Positions 1-9,107 of a stretch of DNA of 64,000 nucleotides are shown here, piece after piece. The DNA is from Niallia endozanthoxylica (GTDB lineage: Bacteria; Bacillota; Bacilli; Bacillales; Cytobacillaceae), in NCBI RefSeq assembly GCF_008710145.1, contig NZ_VYKL01000015.1, forward strand, positions 372,001-436,000, in the 5' to 3' direction. The notes under the pieces were generated by a model. It worked only from the letters and a program-made list of their open reading frames with translations. It did not search any database and was not told where the DNA came from. Within the stretch, counting starts at the first letter, position 1, and each line of letters opens with the position of its first letter. A program made the position numbers and the translations under genes.

Positions 1-80
1 TTATTTCTAATCGTATTGTTTGCTAATCAATGATCTTTTAGTCGATTCTTATTTACCATATTCTTAAACAGTATAAAACG

Positions 81-106
81 AAAAAGGAGGATATCCCCCT
101 TTTTTA
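81..106 (-). terminator. Terminator of the ylbC-D-E genes
   Basis: A-rich GGAGG/CCCCC hairpin with an ATAT loop and flanking A and T runs. It overlaps the stop codon of the preceding leftward gene. The stem has one mismatch. Confidence 0.6.
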
Positions 107-343
107 AGATTGGTTATTCATAGTTTGAAACATACTTATCATCATCGAAGCCATTTGAACCCCATAGGTGATTTTTTCAACTTGATGAGGAATTGTTTTT
201 TTATAATAATGCAAGGCAGCAATTTCCATTGCTTGAATTTGGCTGGGATCCCGAGTTAGTTTTCGATACCATATTGGTTGTTCCCGTATAAAGGACTGTA
301 ATTCTTTATTTTGCTCCAAATAGCTGTAGACATCTTTTCTCAT
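104..343 (-). CDS. ylbE: YlbE-like small protein
   Basis: 79-residue protein of unknown function that matches the YlbE family in size, sequence character and position. It lies directly downstream of ylbD, with a 20-bp gap. It starts MRKDVYSYLEQN; an AAGGGGAGC ribosome binding site five bases upstream fixes the start. The N-terminal half is charged and the C-terminus is Met-rich and mildly hydrophobic (about residues 58-74). No catalytic motif is visible. Probably cotranscribed with ylbD. The family is expected in sporulating bacilli; the function is not known to me. Confidence 0.8.
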   Translation of the reverse strand: MRKDVYSYLEQNKELQSFIREQPIWYRKLTRDPSQIQAMEIAALHYYKKTIPHQVEKITYGVQMASMMISMFQTMNNQS

Positions 344-363
344 TACAAGCTCCCCTTAATAGG

Positions 364-759
364 TTAGTCTTTTCTAAATGTAAAGGGATTGTTCGGCTTT
401 TGATTTGGAGAATTGGGTTTGTTTTTATTAGTACCGTTTTGGAACTGAGCCAGCACTCCTTGAACTGCCCCGAGAGCTTGGCTTAAATGACTAATATTAT
501 GCTGCAACTGCTCAGGATCCATTTTCTTTAGGGAGCCGAGAACATTGGATAACCAATCGCCTTTTATGTCTTTTCCACCGCGGTCCACTTCTGAGCTTTC
601 ATGTTCCCATTTTGAATCATCCTCACCCAACAAGTACCAGTCTTCATATAATTCCTGCAGCGTCGCTTTTCCACTTCTTACATCTTCAAGAACTTTTGGG
701 TTCTTTTTTACAAAAGCTTTAAACTCTTCAATCGATGGATGAAGCTTTTTATCTGCCAC
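364..759 (-). CDS. ylbD: YlbD putative spore coat protein
   Basis: 131-residue soluble, charged protein of the YlbD family, members of which are annotated as spore coat proteins. It starts at GTG, about seven bases after GGGGTG. The N-terminal 60 residues (HPSIEEFKAFVKKNPKVLEDV) look helical and resemble the family's signature. The C-terminal tail (about 110-131) is rich in Asn, Pro, Gln and Lys, typical of coat proteins. The coat role is inferred from family annotation and from its place beside ylbE. Confidence 0.8.
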   Translation of the reverse strand: MADKKLHPSIEEFKAFVKKNPKVLEDVRSGKATLQELYEDWYLLGEDDSKWEHESSEVDRGGKDIKGDWLSNVLGSLKKMDPEQLQHNISHLSQALGAVQGVLAQFQNGTNKNKPNSPNQKPNNPFTFRKD

Positions 760-831
760 TTTGTTTCACCCCAAACTAAACAATTGCCTATATTACGATA
801 TGTTAATAGTTAGCTTTGGTGAATAAATTCA

Positions 832-1920
832 TTATTTTGGGATTTGCAGCAGACTTTGAGTGTAATATTCATTATAAACACCAATACCAGTATGTGAGAA
901 ATTCTTATCTAACAACTTTTCACGTTTCGACTTACTATTCATCCATCCTTCTACTATTGCAGGCGCATCTAAATAATCAGCTGCTGCAATTTCTTCTGCC
1001 ATTTCAACATTAAGTTTAAAAGCCTTTAGACGAATCGACAGTTCTTCAAGATCATTAGGTTGGAGTGAACCTTTATCCATTTCATACATATTCATACTAT
1101 TTTTATAGGCAATATCAGCTGCTCGCTCATCCCATAATAAAGGTTTTAAATCGTAACGCATTCTAACAATATTCACCAGCTCAAACAATTGTTTTGCATT
1201 ACCTATGTCAAGTTTTTCTTGGTCAACATTCCTTTTCCTCTGGGCAGCCTGCAGCTCTTTATTAGCAAGTTCAAAAGGATGCAGCTGAATTAGCGTAGGA
1301 ACATCCATTAATCGAACACTTGATAGTTTCCCTGAAAATTTATCAATGTATAATTGCACAAAAATATTTCCTAATCTTATAAGCGGCCGTGAATTGATGT
1401 CTTCCTCAGACAGCTCATAATAGTATGAACTCCCCTTATAATCCAAGCTGACAATTGATTCAATGAAATAATTGGCATAAATCTCACTTACAGGCTCCCC
1501 AATATAAAATGGCCTTATATTTACATCATTACCTATCGCAAAGATAGTAACGACCCTATCGTCTTTAACACCTACTTGAACATATTTTCCCGCGTCTGAA
1601 TTGTAAATCCACCATTTATAATCATAGGCAGTTAAGTCTATCCTTGACGGCTTTCCAAACTCAGCTTTCAGCTCTTCTACAGTTTTTCCAATGAGGTTAA
1701 AAACTCCTTCTGTTTGAACAGCTTCATTTTTATTTTCAGATGAAGCCTCTTCAATCGATTGAACTGTGTCAGATGGCGTACGATCTTGATTTATTAATCC
1801 ATCTTCATTCCCTTCTCTAATATTTAAGAAAAAACCAACTGCTGTAAAAATCAAAATAATGGCTATAACTCTAATAATTATTTTCAGAGATCTCCCCCCT
1901 TTCACAGTTGCGGCTTTCAC
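832..1920 (-). CDS. ylbC: YlbC, membrane-anchored CAP-domain protein
   Basis: About 362 residues. A single N-terminal membrane segment (about 12-31) is followed by a linker, a CAP-associated domain (about 70-215) and a C-terminal SCP/CAP domain (about 240-360). The CAP domain is degenerate. The usual His residues are not seen: SMNMYEMD stands where HSxDM is expected, no FSH motif is present, and the final helix has SKSKREKLL instead of SxGHRxNIL. The start is uncertain. The annotated GTG has no Shine-Dalgarno, while a strong GGGGGGAG lies just before an in-frame CTG at 1887. Probably an extracytoplasmic binding or structural protein; function unknown. Confidence 0.75.
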   Translation of the reverse strand: MKAATVKGGRSLKIIIRVIAIILIFTAVGFFLNIREGNEDGLINQDRTPSDTVQSIEEASSENKNEAVQTEGVFNLIGKTVEELKAEFGKPSRIDLTAYDYKWWIYNSDAGKYVQVGVKDDRVVTIFAIGNDVNIRPFYIGEPVSEIYANYFIESIVSLDYKGSSYYYELSEEDINSRPLIRLGNIFVQLYIDKFSGKLSSVRLMDVPTLIQLHPFELANKELQAAQRKRNVDQEKLDIGNAKQLFELVNIVRMRYDLKPLLWDERAADIAYKNSMNMYEMDKGSLQPNDLEELSIRLKAFKLNVEMAEEIAAADYLDAPAIVEGWMNSKSKREKLLDKNFSHTGIGVYNEYYTQSLLQIPK

Positions 1921-2038
1921 TTTAATAAATTCTTTATGCCATTATAACATTACAAAGAAAATGAAAAATGTTAAAAAACCTTTAACTTTTGACTTTATGG
2001 ACTCTAACTAAGCTTTTACTTCATTGGCTTTATACAAA

Positions 2039-2060
2039 AAAGGCACCCTCAGGTACCTTA
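2039..2060 (-). terminator. ylbB terminator
   Basis: Leftward hairpin AAGGTACC/GGTGCCTT with TGAG loop followed by a T run, one mismatch, touching the stop codon of the CBS gene. Confidence 0.6.
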
Positions 2061-2489
2061 ATGTTGAATTTGATTTGTTTGTTCAGAAATCTCAGAAAGC
2101 GCTTGTCCTGCCTGCTCATCCGTTAATTTTCGAATGGCAAAATCCCCTAGACTAACAATACCTATCAGCTTATCGCCTTCAACAACAGGCAAACGGCGAA
2201 TCTGATGTTCTGACATTAATTTTGCAGCCTCTTTAGTTGGTGTATCAGCCGTAACTGTTATTAATTTATCACTCATGATTTTCTCAACTTTTGTAGACCC
2301 TGGATTTTTCTCTGCAACTCCACGCACCGTAATATCTCTGTCCGTAATCATTCCTACAAGTTTTCCTTCATCCACAATAGGAATGGCTCCGACATTTAAT
2401 TCCTTCATTTTAAATGCTACTTCATACATATTATCTAATAAAGAACAACATTCTACATCATCCGTCATGATATCACGTATCTTTTCCAT
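2058..2489 (-). CDS. ylbB: CBS-domain pair protein YlbB
   Basis: 143 residues consisting of little more than two CBS domains (about 7-60 and 72-125), each with the GAIPIVDEGKLVGMITDRDI / RRLPVVEGDKLIGIVSLGD signature, plus a Gln-rich tail. CBS pairs bind adenine nucleotides; no effector domain is attached, so the ligand and partner are unknown. The gene stands alone between ylbC and divergent ylbA. One of two stand-alone CBS-pair proteins in the window, the other being CbpB at 47.2 kb. Confidence 0.85.
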   Translation of the reverse strand: MEKIRDIMTDDVECCSLLDNMYEVAFKMKELNVGAIPIVDEGKLVGMITDRDITVRGVAEKNPGSTKVEKIMSDKLITVTADTPTKEAAKLMSEHQIRRLPVVEGDKLIGIVSLGDFAIRKLTDEQAGQALSEISEQTNQIQH

Positions 2490-2690
2490 TAAATCTCCTC
2501 CTATCCTATATTAATTACAGAAGCATTTGTTAAGCTCTCCAATTTATTAATATATTATGCAAATGAAAATTCCTCACGATAACTAATTGAAACTTATACG
2601 TTTTTGAACTATTATTAAAGTTGGATATAATTAGATTTTTAGGAACAATAAGAAAACTTATCAGACTAACTATCGCTTGGAGGGAAAAAT

Positions 2691-3053
2691 ATGAAGTTTG
2701 AGAACAAAGGTTACGAGGGTATAAAAGCAGAATTAAACCGCCTTGACGATTGTATGCTTGAATATGGTTTAGTTCGAGCAGGGCAATGGGATTATGAAAG
2801 AGTTACATATGACCGAAAGTTCGAATTAAAAGAAGGTGTTTTTTATTTACGTATTCAGGGATACGCGGTCGAAGGTGATGTTGGTTCTGGCAAAGCTCTT
2901 ATTCAACTAATGACACCTTTACTTGGAAAGCATTATTATCCACATGGAGTTGAATACGGAGATCGGGAAAGTTTCCCTAAGTCATTAGTAGCTCAATGCG
3001 ATAAAATGCTAACAGAGCTTAAGGCTGAAATTGCTCATTTTACAAAGAAATAA
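2691..3053 (+). CDS. ylbA: YugN-like family protein YlbA
   Basis: 120-residue soluble protein resembling the YugN-like family; position next to ylbB and the cta cluster matches ylbA. The start is fixed by GGAGGG six bases before ATG. The sequence carries GQWDYERVTYDRKFELKEG and YYPHGVEYG, conserved in that family as I remember it. No enzyme motif is visible. Divergent from ylbB, convergent with the DUF420 gene, with which it shares a hairpin terminator. Confidence 0.7.
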   Translation: MKFENKGYEGIKAELNRLDDCMLEYGLVRAGQWDYERVTYDRKFELKEGVFYLRIQGYAVEGDVGSGKALIQLMTPLLGKHYYPHGVEYGDRESFPKSLVAQCDKMLTELKAEIAHFTKK

Positions 3054-3078
3054 CAAAACTTCATAATTTAAACCAATA

Positions 3079-3103
3079 AAAGACGCATATACCATGCGTC
3101 TTT
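3079..3103. terminator. Bidirectional terminator
   Basis: Perfect 10-bp stem AAAGACGCAT/ATGCGTCTTT with a 5-base loop between convergent ylbA and the DUF420 gene. Confidence 0.8.
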
Positions 3104-3145
3104 CTATTTCTATAGACAAACGGCCGCATGAACAGCAGCCATTTG

Positions 3146-3613
3146 TTAAAAACCTAATATTGCTTTGATTACGGAAGTTGTTTCGCCCCCATGATAAAAT
3201 ACATAAAGTAATAAATAAACAGCAACGCCTGTAATGGCCGTACAAAACCAAACAATACTTGTGATTGGACCTACTTTACGATGCAAGGAGTGGTTATTTT
3301 TTAAACCTGTTATCAATGATACAATTCCTAAACCAGCACCAATTGTAGCTAATGTGATATGAAAAATGAGGAAGATCGTATAGTAAATCTTAAGGTGTTC
3401 TGGTCCCCCAAAACTTGTATTACCGATAAAAATGGTTCTGCTTGCATAAATGATAAAAAACACAATTGCAAAAATGGCAGCCCATAACATGGCTTTTTTA
3501 TGTGCTTCAATTTGCCGCTTTCTTATGAGGCTCCATCCAATTGCAACCATAATTGCACTGAGTACAATAAATGATGTACTAATTGTCGGCAATATTGGCA
3601 GTGAGTATTCCAT
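3146..3613 (-). CDS. ctaM: DUF420 membrane protein, CtaM/YozB-like oxidase assembly factor
   Basis: 155-residue protein with about five hydrophobic segments, of the DUF420 (YozB) family. Conserved His residues lie in or next to the membrane segments (EAHKKAM, HLKIYYTIFLIFH, HRKVG). In Staphylococcus aureus the homologue CtaM is needed to make an active heme A-containing oxidase. Its place beside ctaG in a cta cluster supports the same role here, by inference. The start has AGAGGA upstream. It is separated from ctaG by a terminator and a repeat, so it probably has its own promoter. Confidence 0.7.
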   Translation of the reverse strand: MEYSLPILPTISTSFIVLSAIMVAIGWSLIRKRQIEAHKKAMLWAAIFAIVFFIIYASRTIFIGNTSFGGPEHLKIYYTIFLIFHITLATIGAGLGIVSLITGLKNNHSLHRKVGPITSIVWFCTAITGVAVYLLLYVFYHGGETTSVIKAILGF

Positions 3614-3746
3614 ATTGTTATGTCCTCTCGACTTTTAATATGTATCTATTACGTATATATCTACTATTGTAGTAGAGCAGGAGTTATTTTTCAATAATAA
3701 TCAGATTTCTTTTACAAAACATTTGTATTTTTTCGTTTTTATTAAA

Positions 3747-3870
3747 ATTGACTATGATAACAAAGCATGTTTATATGTCAAATTTTTGACTCATCCGCGA
3801 GAAATGGACATTTCTCACGCGCTTCAGTTGTGCTGAAAGATTGCTGTATGCTTATGAAGTGAAAAATACT
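3747..3870 (+). repeat. Hairpin repeat, copy 1 (TTTTGACTC family)
   Basis: Contains TTTTTGACTCATCCG, then a GAGAAATGGACATTTCTC hairpin core, then a CTTCAG...CTGAAAG hairpin and TTGCTGTATG. Related copies lie at about 30.8, 39.2 and 62.1 kb. The flank towards lower coordinates (GTCAAATTTTTGACTC) is also shared with copy 2. The far terminal repeat is poorly preserved here. Confidence 0.8.
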
Positions 3871-3888
3871 TAATACAATAAAAAAAGC

Positions 3889-3912
3889 CTCACATTAAAT
3901 CATAGGAGGCTG
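3889..3912 (-). terminator. ctaG terminator
   Basis: AGCCTC/GAGGCT hairpin followed on the leftward transcript by a run of seven T. Confidence 0.7.
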
Positions 3913-3926
3913 TACACGTATTTTCG

Positions 3927-4829
3927 TTACTCAACCGGCTGTGGATGATAGGCTTTTAACTGCTCAGCTTCCGTTTCCTCTTGCTCTTTCCGATACCAAT
4001 CAAAGAAAACACGGGCTAATACAATACCATAGACAATTTCCTGAATAATTTTCATCAAAATACCGCCAAGCTGCTGATCATGAATCAGCGATAGAGAAGT
4101 AAACATTTCTGGACCGCTTAAATCTAAAGAAGCTAAGGTTGCCTGCGGTACACAAAGTGCTAATGCTTGAGCCCATAGTTTTGGATCAGAATAAGCAGCA
4201 TACATCGGGCTGTCATTAAAAATAATCAGTGCACAAGCAGGCAATATCAATGCACCGCTTGCAAAAATATAAGCAACCTTTTTTAAGCCAACAATACTTC
4301 TATTTTTATCTAGTTTATTAACAAGCGGCCACCACATAGAGAAAGCTAACATAAATAATAGACTTGTATACGCTTCATGAAGCCACATAGTTGTTTTGAT
4401 GACATCAAAAATAAAAGGGATATGATATAAAGAAAACGTAACATTAAAAAGTACTAGTGCAATAATGGGTCTAGTGAAAAATGCCATAATTGTTTTTAAG
4501 ACAGGTATTGACCATATATCCTTCCATAGCCAAACAGGTACAGCTAGAATCAGAATGGGAGGAATGATAAATAATAATACTGACATTTGAATCATATGAG
4601 CATAAAACATTAAATGTCCCATTAAATCAAGCGGAGATCCCTTTACAATGTAAATCAATACCATAGCGAAACCGAAAAGGATAATCTGTGATTGCGTAAG
4701 TGGTTTACTATTTTTAAAGACATGAGTATATTTTGTTGTCAATAAAAAATAACTAGCTGTAATCAATATCACAAAAATAAGGAAGATTGGACTCCATAAA
4801 GCCCTAAAACCAAATATATCTAGAGACAA
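3927..4829 (-). CDS. ctaG: CtaG, cytochrome caa3 oxidase assembly factor
   Basis: 300-residue polytopic membrane protein (about seven hydrophobic segments) of the CtaG_Bsu family, needed for assembly of active caa3 oxidase, probably in copper delivery to subunit I. I place the start at TTG 4829 (MSLDIFGFRALWSP) because AGAGGTG lies eight bases upstream and the length then matches the family. An ATG further upstream has no ribosome binding site. It is the last gene of the cta cluster, but a strong hairpin separates it from ctaF, so it may also have its own promoter in the AT-rich gap. Confidence 0.9.
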   Translation of the reverse strand: MSLDIFGFRALWSPIFLIFVILITASYFLLTTKYTHVFKNSKPLTQSQIILFGFAMVLIYIVKGSPLDLMGHLMFYAHMIQMSVLLFIIPPILILAVPVWLWKDIWSIPVLKTIMAFFTRPIIALVLFNVTFSLYHIPFIFDVIKTTMWLHEAYTSLLFMLAFSMWWPLVNKLDKNRSIVGLKKVAYIFASGALILPACALIIFNDSPMYAAYSDPKLWAQALALCVPQATLASLDLSGPEMFTSLSLIHDQQLGGILMKIIQEIVYGIVLARVFFDWYRKEQEETEAEQLKAYHPQPVE

Positions 4830-4958
4830 TATTCTTTCACCTCTTTCATTTATAAGGATTGTTAGCACCAAACTATTATCATAGATTCAAACTATTAACA
4901 TTTATTATACTATTTTAACATTATATACTCAAACAATGCCTACTGTTTTATAATGTAT

Positions 4959-4989
4959 AAAAGGAAATCAGCCAGGCTGATTTCCTTTT
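4959..4989 (-). terminator. Hairpin between ctaF and ctaG
   Basis: 15-bp near-perfect inverted repeat AAAAGGAAATCAGCC around a single central base, with a T run on the leftward transcript. It would end or reduce the ctaB-F transcript before ctaG. Confidence 0.8.
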
Positions 4990-4995
4990 ATTATC

Positions 4996-5328
4996 TTACC
5001 ACCAAATAATTGTCATGAAAGCAATCACCGTAATGATTGCCACAAACACACCGCTAAACATAAATATCGCAGGCATCTCATGACCTTTGTGGCTCATATG
5101 CATAAAATAATAAAGCTGATAAGCTACCTGAACACCGGCTAGCAATAAAATAAATGGTACTATAAACCAGCTGCTAAAACCATCATAACCAACAGCAACA
5201 AAAGCAATCAGCGTAAGGAAAATCATCAGTGCAAATGTAATCACTTGATGCTTCATTTCCTCCGCATTTTTTTTACGACGATACTTAATATCATTAGGGT
5301 TAACTGAATTTAGATGTTCATTGCTCAT
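4996..5328 (-). CDS. ctaF: Cytochrome caa3 oxidase subunit IV
   Basis: 110 residues: a polar N-terminus of about 27 residues, then three membrane helices, as in the COX4 prokaryotic family. It follows ctaE by four bases, so it is in the same operon. Subunit IV stabilises the CuB site of the oxidase. The motif YQLYYFMHMSHKGHEMP between helices 2 and 3 is typical. A terminator-like hairpin follows the stop. Confidence 0.93.
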   Translation of the reverse strand: MSNEHLNSVNPNDIKYRRKKNAEEMKHQVITFALMIFLTLIAFVAVGYDGFSSWFIVPFILLLAGVQVAYQLYYFMHMSHKGHEMPAIFMFSGVFVAIITVIAFMTIIWW

Positions 5329-5332
5329 CAGA

Positions 5333-5962
5333 TTATCCCACCATTCCCATTAAATATACAACTGTGAAGATAAATACCCACACAACGTCAATGAAGTGCC
5401 AATAAAGACTTGCTAAATAAAACTTAGGTGCATTATAGAGGTCTAACCCGCGTTTGCCATTTCGAATCATTAACGTTAAAATCCAACCAAGACCAAACGC
5501 AACGTGAGCACCATGAAAGCCTGTTAATGTATAAAAAGCTGAAGCAAAAGCACTACTTGTAAACGTATGATGAAATTCATGTACGTAATGATTAAATTCA
5601 TAGATTTCTAAAGCTAAGAAGGAGCCGCCTAATAGAACAGTGATACCTAACCAAAGCATCATCTTATTAAACTGAAAATTCTTCATATGGTACATAGCGT
5701 ACACACTTGTTAAAGAACTTGTTAATAAAATCATCGTTGTAGCAAAAACAAGCGGCATCTCAAAGATATCTTTCGCTAGCATATGCTCTGAACTTGGTAC
5801 TTTATCCTTTAAAGCAAGATACGTCGCAAAAAGGGTGGCAAAAAGTACTGTCTCGCCTCCTAGGAATATCCAGAAACCAGTAAACTTATTTTTAGCTTCA
5901 AGGGTTTGTCTCTCAGGCGAAGCCGGCCACGTTTCAGCTGTCCATTTTTCTTCCGCGTGCAT
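5333..5962 (-). CDS. ctaE: Cytochrome caa3 oxidase subunit III
   Basis: 209 residues with five membrane helices, the short bacterial form of heme-copper oxidase subunit III. Signature stretches are ETVLFATLFATYLAL, FHGAHVAFGLGW and YWHFIDVVWVFIF. Its ATG overlaps the last base of the ctaD stop, indicating translational coupling. Works in the caa3 cytochrome c oxidase that passes electrons to oxygen at the membrane. Confidence 0.95.
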   Translation of the reverse strand: MHAEEKWTAETWPASPERQTLEAKNKFTGFWIFLGGETVLFATLFATYLALKDKVPSSEHMLAKDIFEMPLVFATTMILLTSSLTSVYAMYHMKNFQFNKMMLWLGITVLLGGSFLALEIYEFNHYVHEFHHTFTSSAFASAFYTLTGFHGAHVAFGLGWILTLMIRNGKRGLDLYNAPKFYLASLYWHFIDVVWVFIFTVVYLMGMVG

Positions 5963-7854
5963 TATGCCTTCCCCCCCTTATCCAGGTCATCGATTAATTC
6001 TTCTTTATGAATATGGTAACCATGGTCATCCTTCACAGAGCGGAACATCATTGACCCAAATGTAATCACCAAGCCGACAATAAATACCACAATGGCACCT
6101 GGATTAGCAAAAACATCGTCATTTTTCATGTCGTATTGATACATCGCACCAAATGCAGCGATAAACAAACCTAAGCTAATCATAAATGGTGTAAAAGATG
6201 AATTTGGCATATGGATATCTCCAAGCGGTTCTGCAGGTGTTAAATTCTTTTTACCTTCCATTTTTTCAATCCAATATGGATCCAATCCACGAACAAGCGG
6301 TGTTTGTTTAAAGTTATAATAAGGCGGTGGTGAAGCAATCGCCCATTCTAATGTACGTCCATCTTCCCAAGGGTCGTTTCCAACTCTTTCATTCTTAACC
6401 ACTGTAACAATCACGTTAATTACTAAAATAATTACTGCCACTGCCATTAGGAATGCACCTATTGTACTAATTAAGTTAGCAGCTTCCCACCCTTGATTTG
6501 GAAGGAAAGTAAATACACGGCGTGGCATACCCATTAGACCAAGAAAATGTTGAATAAAGAATGTTAAATGGAAACCTATTAGGAATAACCAGAATGTCAC
6601 TTTACCTAATTTTTCATTTAACATTGTACCAAACATTTTTGGCCAATAGAAATGTGTACCTGCCAATAATGCTAATACAACCCCGCCCACAATTACATAG
6701 TGGAAATGAGCAACAATAAAGTAACTGTCATGCAGCTGGTAATCAAGTGGTGCAACTGCCTGCATAACACCCGTTACACCGCCCATTACGAATGAAGGGA
6801 TAAACGCAACAGCATACAACATCGGTGTTGTAAATTTAACACTGCCGCCCCACATGGTAAAGAGCCAGTTAAAGATTTTAATACCTGTTGGAACCGCAAT
6901 AGCCATTGTTGCAACAGCAAAAATTGCATTTGCAATTGGACCAAGACCAGTTGTGAACATATGGTGAGCCCATACCATGAATCCAAAGAATCCAATTAAA
7001 ACAGTTGCAAAGACCATTGATGAATAACCAAACAGACGTTTTCTTGAGAAGGTAGAAAAAATCTCAGAGAAAATTCCAAAAGCAGGTAAAATTAAGATGT
7101 ACACTTCTGGGTGACCAAAAATCCAGAAAATATGTTCATAAATAATCGTATTACCCCCACCAGCTACATCAAAGAAATTAGCTCCAAACAAGCGGTCAAA
7201 TGTTAGAAAGAATAAACCGACTGCAAGCGGAGTGAAAGCAAACACAATTAGTGTTGATGCAACAAATGTAGTCCAAGTAAACAGCGGCATCCTCATGTAT
7301 GTCATACCAGGAGCTCTCATATTAATAATTGTTACAAGAAAATTAATCCCTGACATTAATGTACCAAAACCAGATATTTGTAATCCTAGCGTATAAAAAT
7401 CAATTCCATGGCCTGGTGACTCAAGCGACAATGATGCGTATGAAGTCCAACCGGCATCAGGCGCTCCGCCTAAGAACCAGGAAAGATTTAAAAAGATACC
7501 GCCAAAAAGAAATAACCAAAATCCTAATGAGTTTATAAATGGAAACGCAACATCACGAGCACCAATTTGAAGCGGTACAATCGCATTCATAAAGGCAAAT
7601 AATAATGGTGTTGCTGCAAGGAATATCATGGTTGTTCCATGCATGGTAATAATTTCATTAAATAATCCAGCACTGACAAAATCATTATTTGGTTCCATAA
7701 GCTGGATACGAATCATCATAGCTTCTAGACCACCGATAACGAAAAACAGTGCACCGGCAATAAAATATAGGTGTGCGATTTTTTTATGGTCGACAGTTGT
7801 TAAATAGTCCCATAAAAAGGCTCCGACCCCTTGTTTCTGAGCATAGCTACTCAC
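5962..7854 (-). CDS. ctaD: Cytochrome caa3 oxidase subunit I
   Basis: 630 residues, the catalytic subunit carrying heme a and the heme a3-CuB centre. Metal and heme ligands are visible: MHGTTMIF (heme a His), GHPEVYIL (CuB His with the cross-linked Tyr), WAHHMFTTG (CuB His pair) and HFHYVIVGG (heme a3 and heme a His). There are about 14 membrane helices; the extra C-terminal pair is usual in Bacillus CtaD. I choose the GTG at 7854 because AAGGGGAGG lies six to seven bases upstream; the more upstream ATG lies before that site. Thirty-seven bases separate it from ctaC. Confidence 0.96.
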   Translation of the reverse strand: MSSYAQKQGVGAFLWDYLTTVDHKKIAHLYFIAGALFFVIGGLEAMMIRIQLMEPNNDFVSAGLFNEIITMHGTTMIFLAATPLLFAFMNAIVPLQIGARDVAFPFINSLGFWLFLFGGIFLNLSWFLGGAPDAGWTSYASLSLESPGHGIDFYTLGLQISGFGTLMSGINFLVTIINMRAPGMTYMRMPLFTWTTFVASTLIVFAFTPLAVGLFFLTFDRLFGANFFDVAGGGNTIIYEHIFWIFGHPEVYILILPAFGIFSEIFSTFSRKRLFGYSSMVFATVLIGFFGFMVWAHHMFTTGLGPIANAIFAVATMAIAVPTGIKIFNWLFTMWGGSVKFTTPMLYAVAFIPSFVMGGVTGVMQAVAPLDYQLHDSYFIVAHFHYVIVGGVVLALLAGTHFYWPKMFGTMLNEKLGKVTFWLFLIGFHLTFFIQHFLGLMGMPRRVFTFLPNQGWEAANLISTIGAFLMAVAVIILVINVIVTVVKNERVGNDPWEDGRTLEWAIASPPPYYNFKQTPLVRGLDPYWIEKMEGKKNLTPAEPLGDIHMPNSSFTPFMISLGLFIAAFGAMYQYDMKNDDVFANPGAIVVFIVGLVITFGSMMFRSVKDDHGYHIHKEELIDDLDKGGKA

Positions 7855-7891
7855 AGTTTTACCTCCCCTTAACACATTCTAATTCGAATCA

Positions 7892-8947
7892 TTACTGAAT
7901 TTTCAGACTCATTAAATATTCAGTCAATGCATCAAGCTCTTGATCCGTTAACTCACCATAAGCACCAGTCATTTTGTTTCCTGGCTTAATGCTCTCAGGA
8001 TTCTTTATCCAATTTTTAAGGTTTTCTTCATTATAATCTAGGATGCCGGCGATAGTTGTACGATCACCAAAATTCGTTAAGTTTGGTGCAAGTCTTGCTG
8101 CTTCAGGTGTTGTATTTGCAGGTGTAACAGCATGACAGCCAATACAGCTTTGGTTATAGATTTCTTGACCTTGCTGAGCTGAAGCAGTTGTTGCTTGCTT
8201 TGGTTCTGTAACACTTTGCATATCCTTTACCCAATTATCAAATTCTGCACGAGAAACCGTCTTTACTTTAAAGTCCATCAGTGCATGCGAAGGACCACAA
8301 AGCTCAGCGCATTTTCCGTAGAAAAGATTTTTTGCTTCTTCAGCCTTTTTGCTATCAAACTCTAGCCAAAACTTATTGACATTGTCTGTATTAGTGTCCA
8401 TTTTTCCACCGGCTGCAGGAATCCAGAATGCATGCTTTACATCAGAAGCTTTTAAGTTAAAATAAACTTTCTCATCTGTTGGTACGACAAGCTCCTGTCC
8501 CGTAACAATCTTTTCGTTTGGATACTCAAACTCCCACCAATAAAGATTCGCACGTACATTAACTACCAGTGCATCCGAATCCTTCTTGTCCATTTCATCC
8601 ACATCTCCAAGATTAAATGTTGCAGCAACTGTAGGAACCGCCAAAATCAAGAGCAGGATAATTGGAATAGTAGTCCAAATGATTTCTAACTTATGATTTC
8701 CTTCTACTTGCTTTGGAATCCTGTCATCTTTACGTCTAAACTTTAAAATCACCAATAAGAAAATTAAGACAACGACAACAATAACTCCCACCATAATTGC
8801 AGTACTTAACAACATTAAATTATACTGCTTCTCCGCAACTTCCCCTGCTGGCTGCAGTGTTGATATAAACGGTTCACCACAACCTGAGAGAACAAGCGCC
8901 AGCACCGACAACAACGGAATTAGACGCCATTTTGTTAGCCTCTTCAT
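7892..8947 (-). CDS. ctaC: Cytochrome caa3 oxidase subunit II with fused cytochrome c domain
   Basis: 351-residue lipoprotein. A signal peptide with lipobox LVLSGC leads to two membrane helices and then a CuA cupredoxin domain with CAELCGPSHALM. A C-terminal cytochrome c domain has the heme-binding motif CIGCH and an axial Met in PGNKMTGAY. This fusion defines the caa3 type. I start at ATG 8947 because it gives a proper signal peptide and the family's usual length; AAGAGGGG lies about 12 bases upstream, a little far. A longer in-frame N-terminus exists but is not signal-like. Confidence 0.95.
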   Translation of the reverse strand: MKRLTKWRLIPLLSVLALVLSGCGEPFISTLQPAGEVAEKQYNLMLLSTAIMVGVIVVVVLIFLLVILKFRRKDDRIPKQVEGNHKLEIIWTTIPIILLLILAVPTVAATFNLGDVDEMDKKDSDALVVNVRANLYWWEFEYPNEKIVTGQELVVPTDEKVYFNLKASDVKHAFWIPAAGGKMDTNTDNVNKFWLEFDSKKAEEAKNLFYGKCAELCGPSHALMDFKVKTVSRAEFDNWVKDMQSVTEPKQATTASAQQGQEIYNQSCIGCHAVTPANTTPEAARLAPNLTNFGDRTTIAGILDYNEENLKNWIKNPESIKPGNKMTGAYGELTDQELDALTEYLMSLKIQ

Positions 8948-9074
8948 AGCGTAAACATACCCCTCTTTCGTGAATAATTTCTTTGCAAAAAGTAGTGCCA
9001 TAAAAATATGGTTAAATTCTTTCTGTCCTGAATTTCCCATAGGATGAAAGAATTCCCTACCAACCCCTAAAGGA

Positions 9075-9107
9075 AACGCCACTCATCCCCTTTTCCTGAG
9101 TGACGCC
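9075..9107 (-). terminator. Stem-loop in the ctaB-ctaC gap, possible attenuator
   Basis: Leftward transcript can form a stem CGTCACTCA/TGAGTGGCG (one G-U pair) followed by a short T-rich stretch. A partial terminator at this position in B. subtilis makes ctaC-F expression sensitive to carbon source; equivalence here is inferred from position. Confidence 0.5.
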
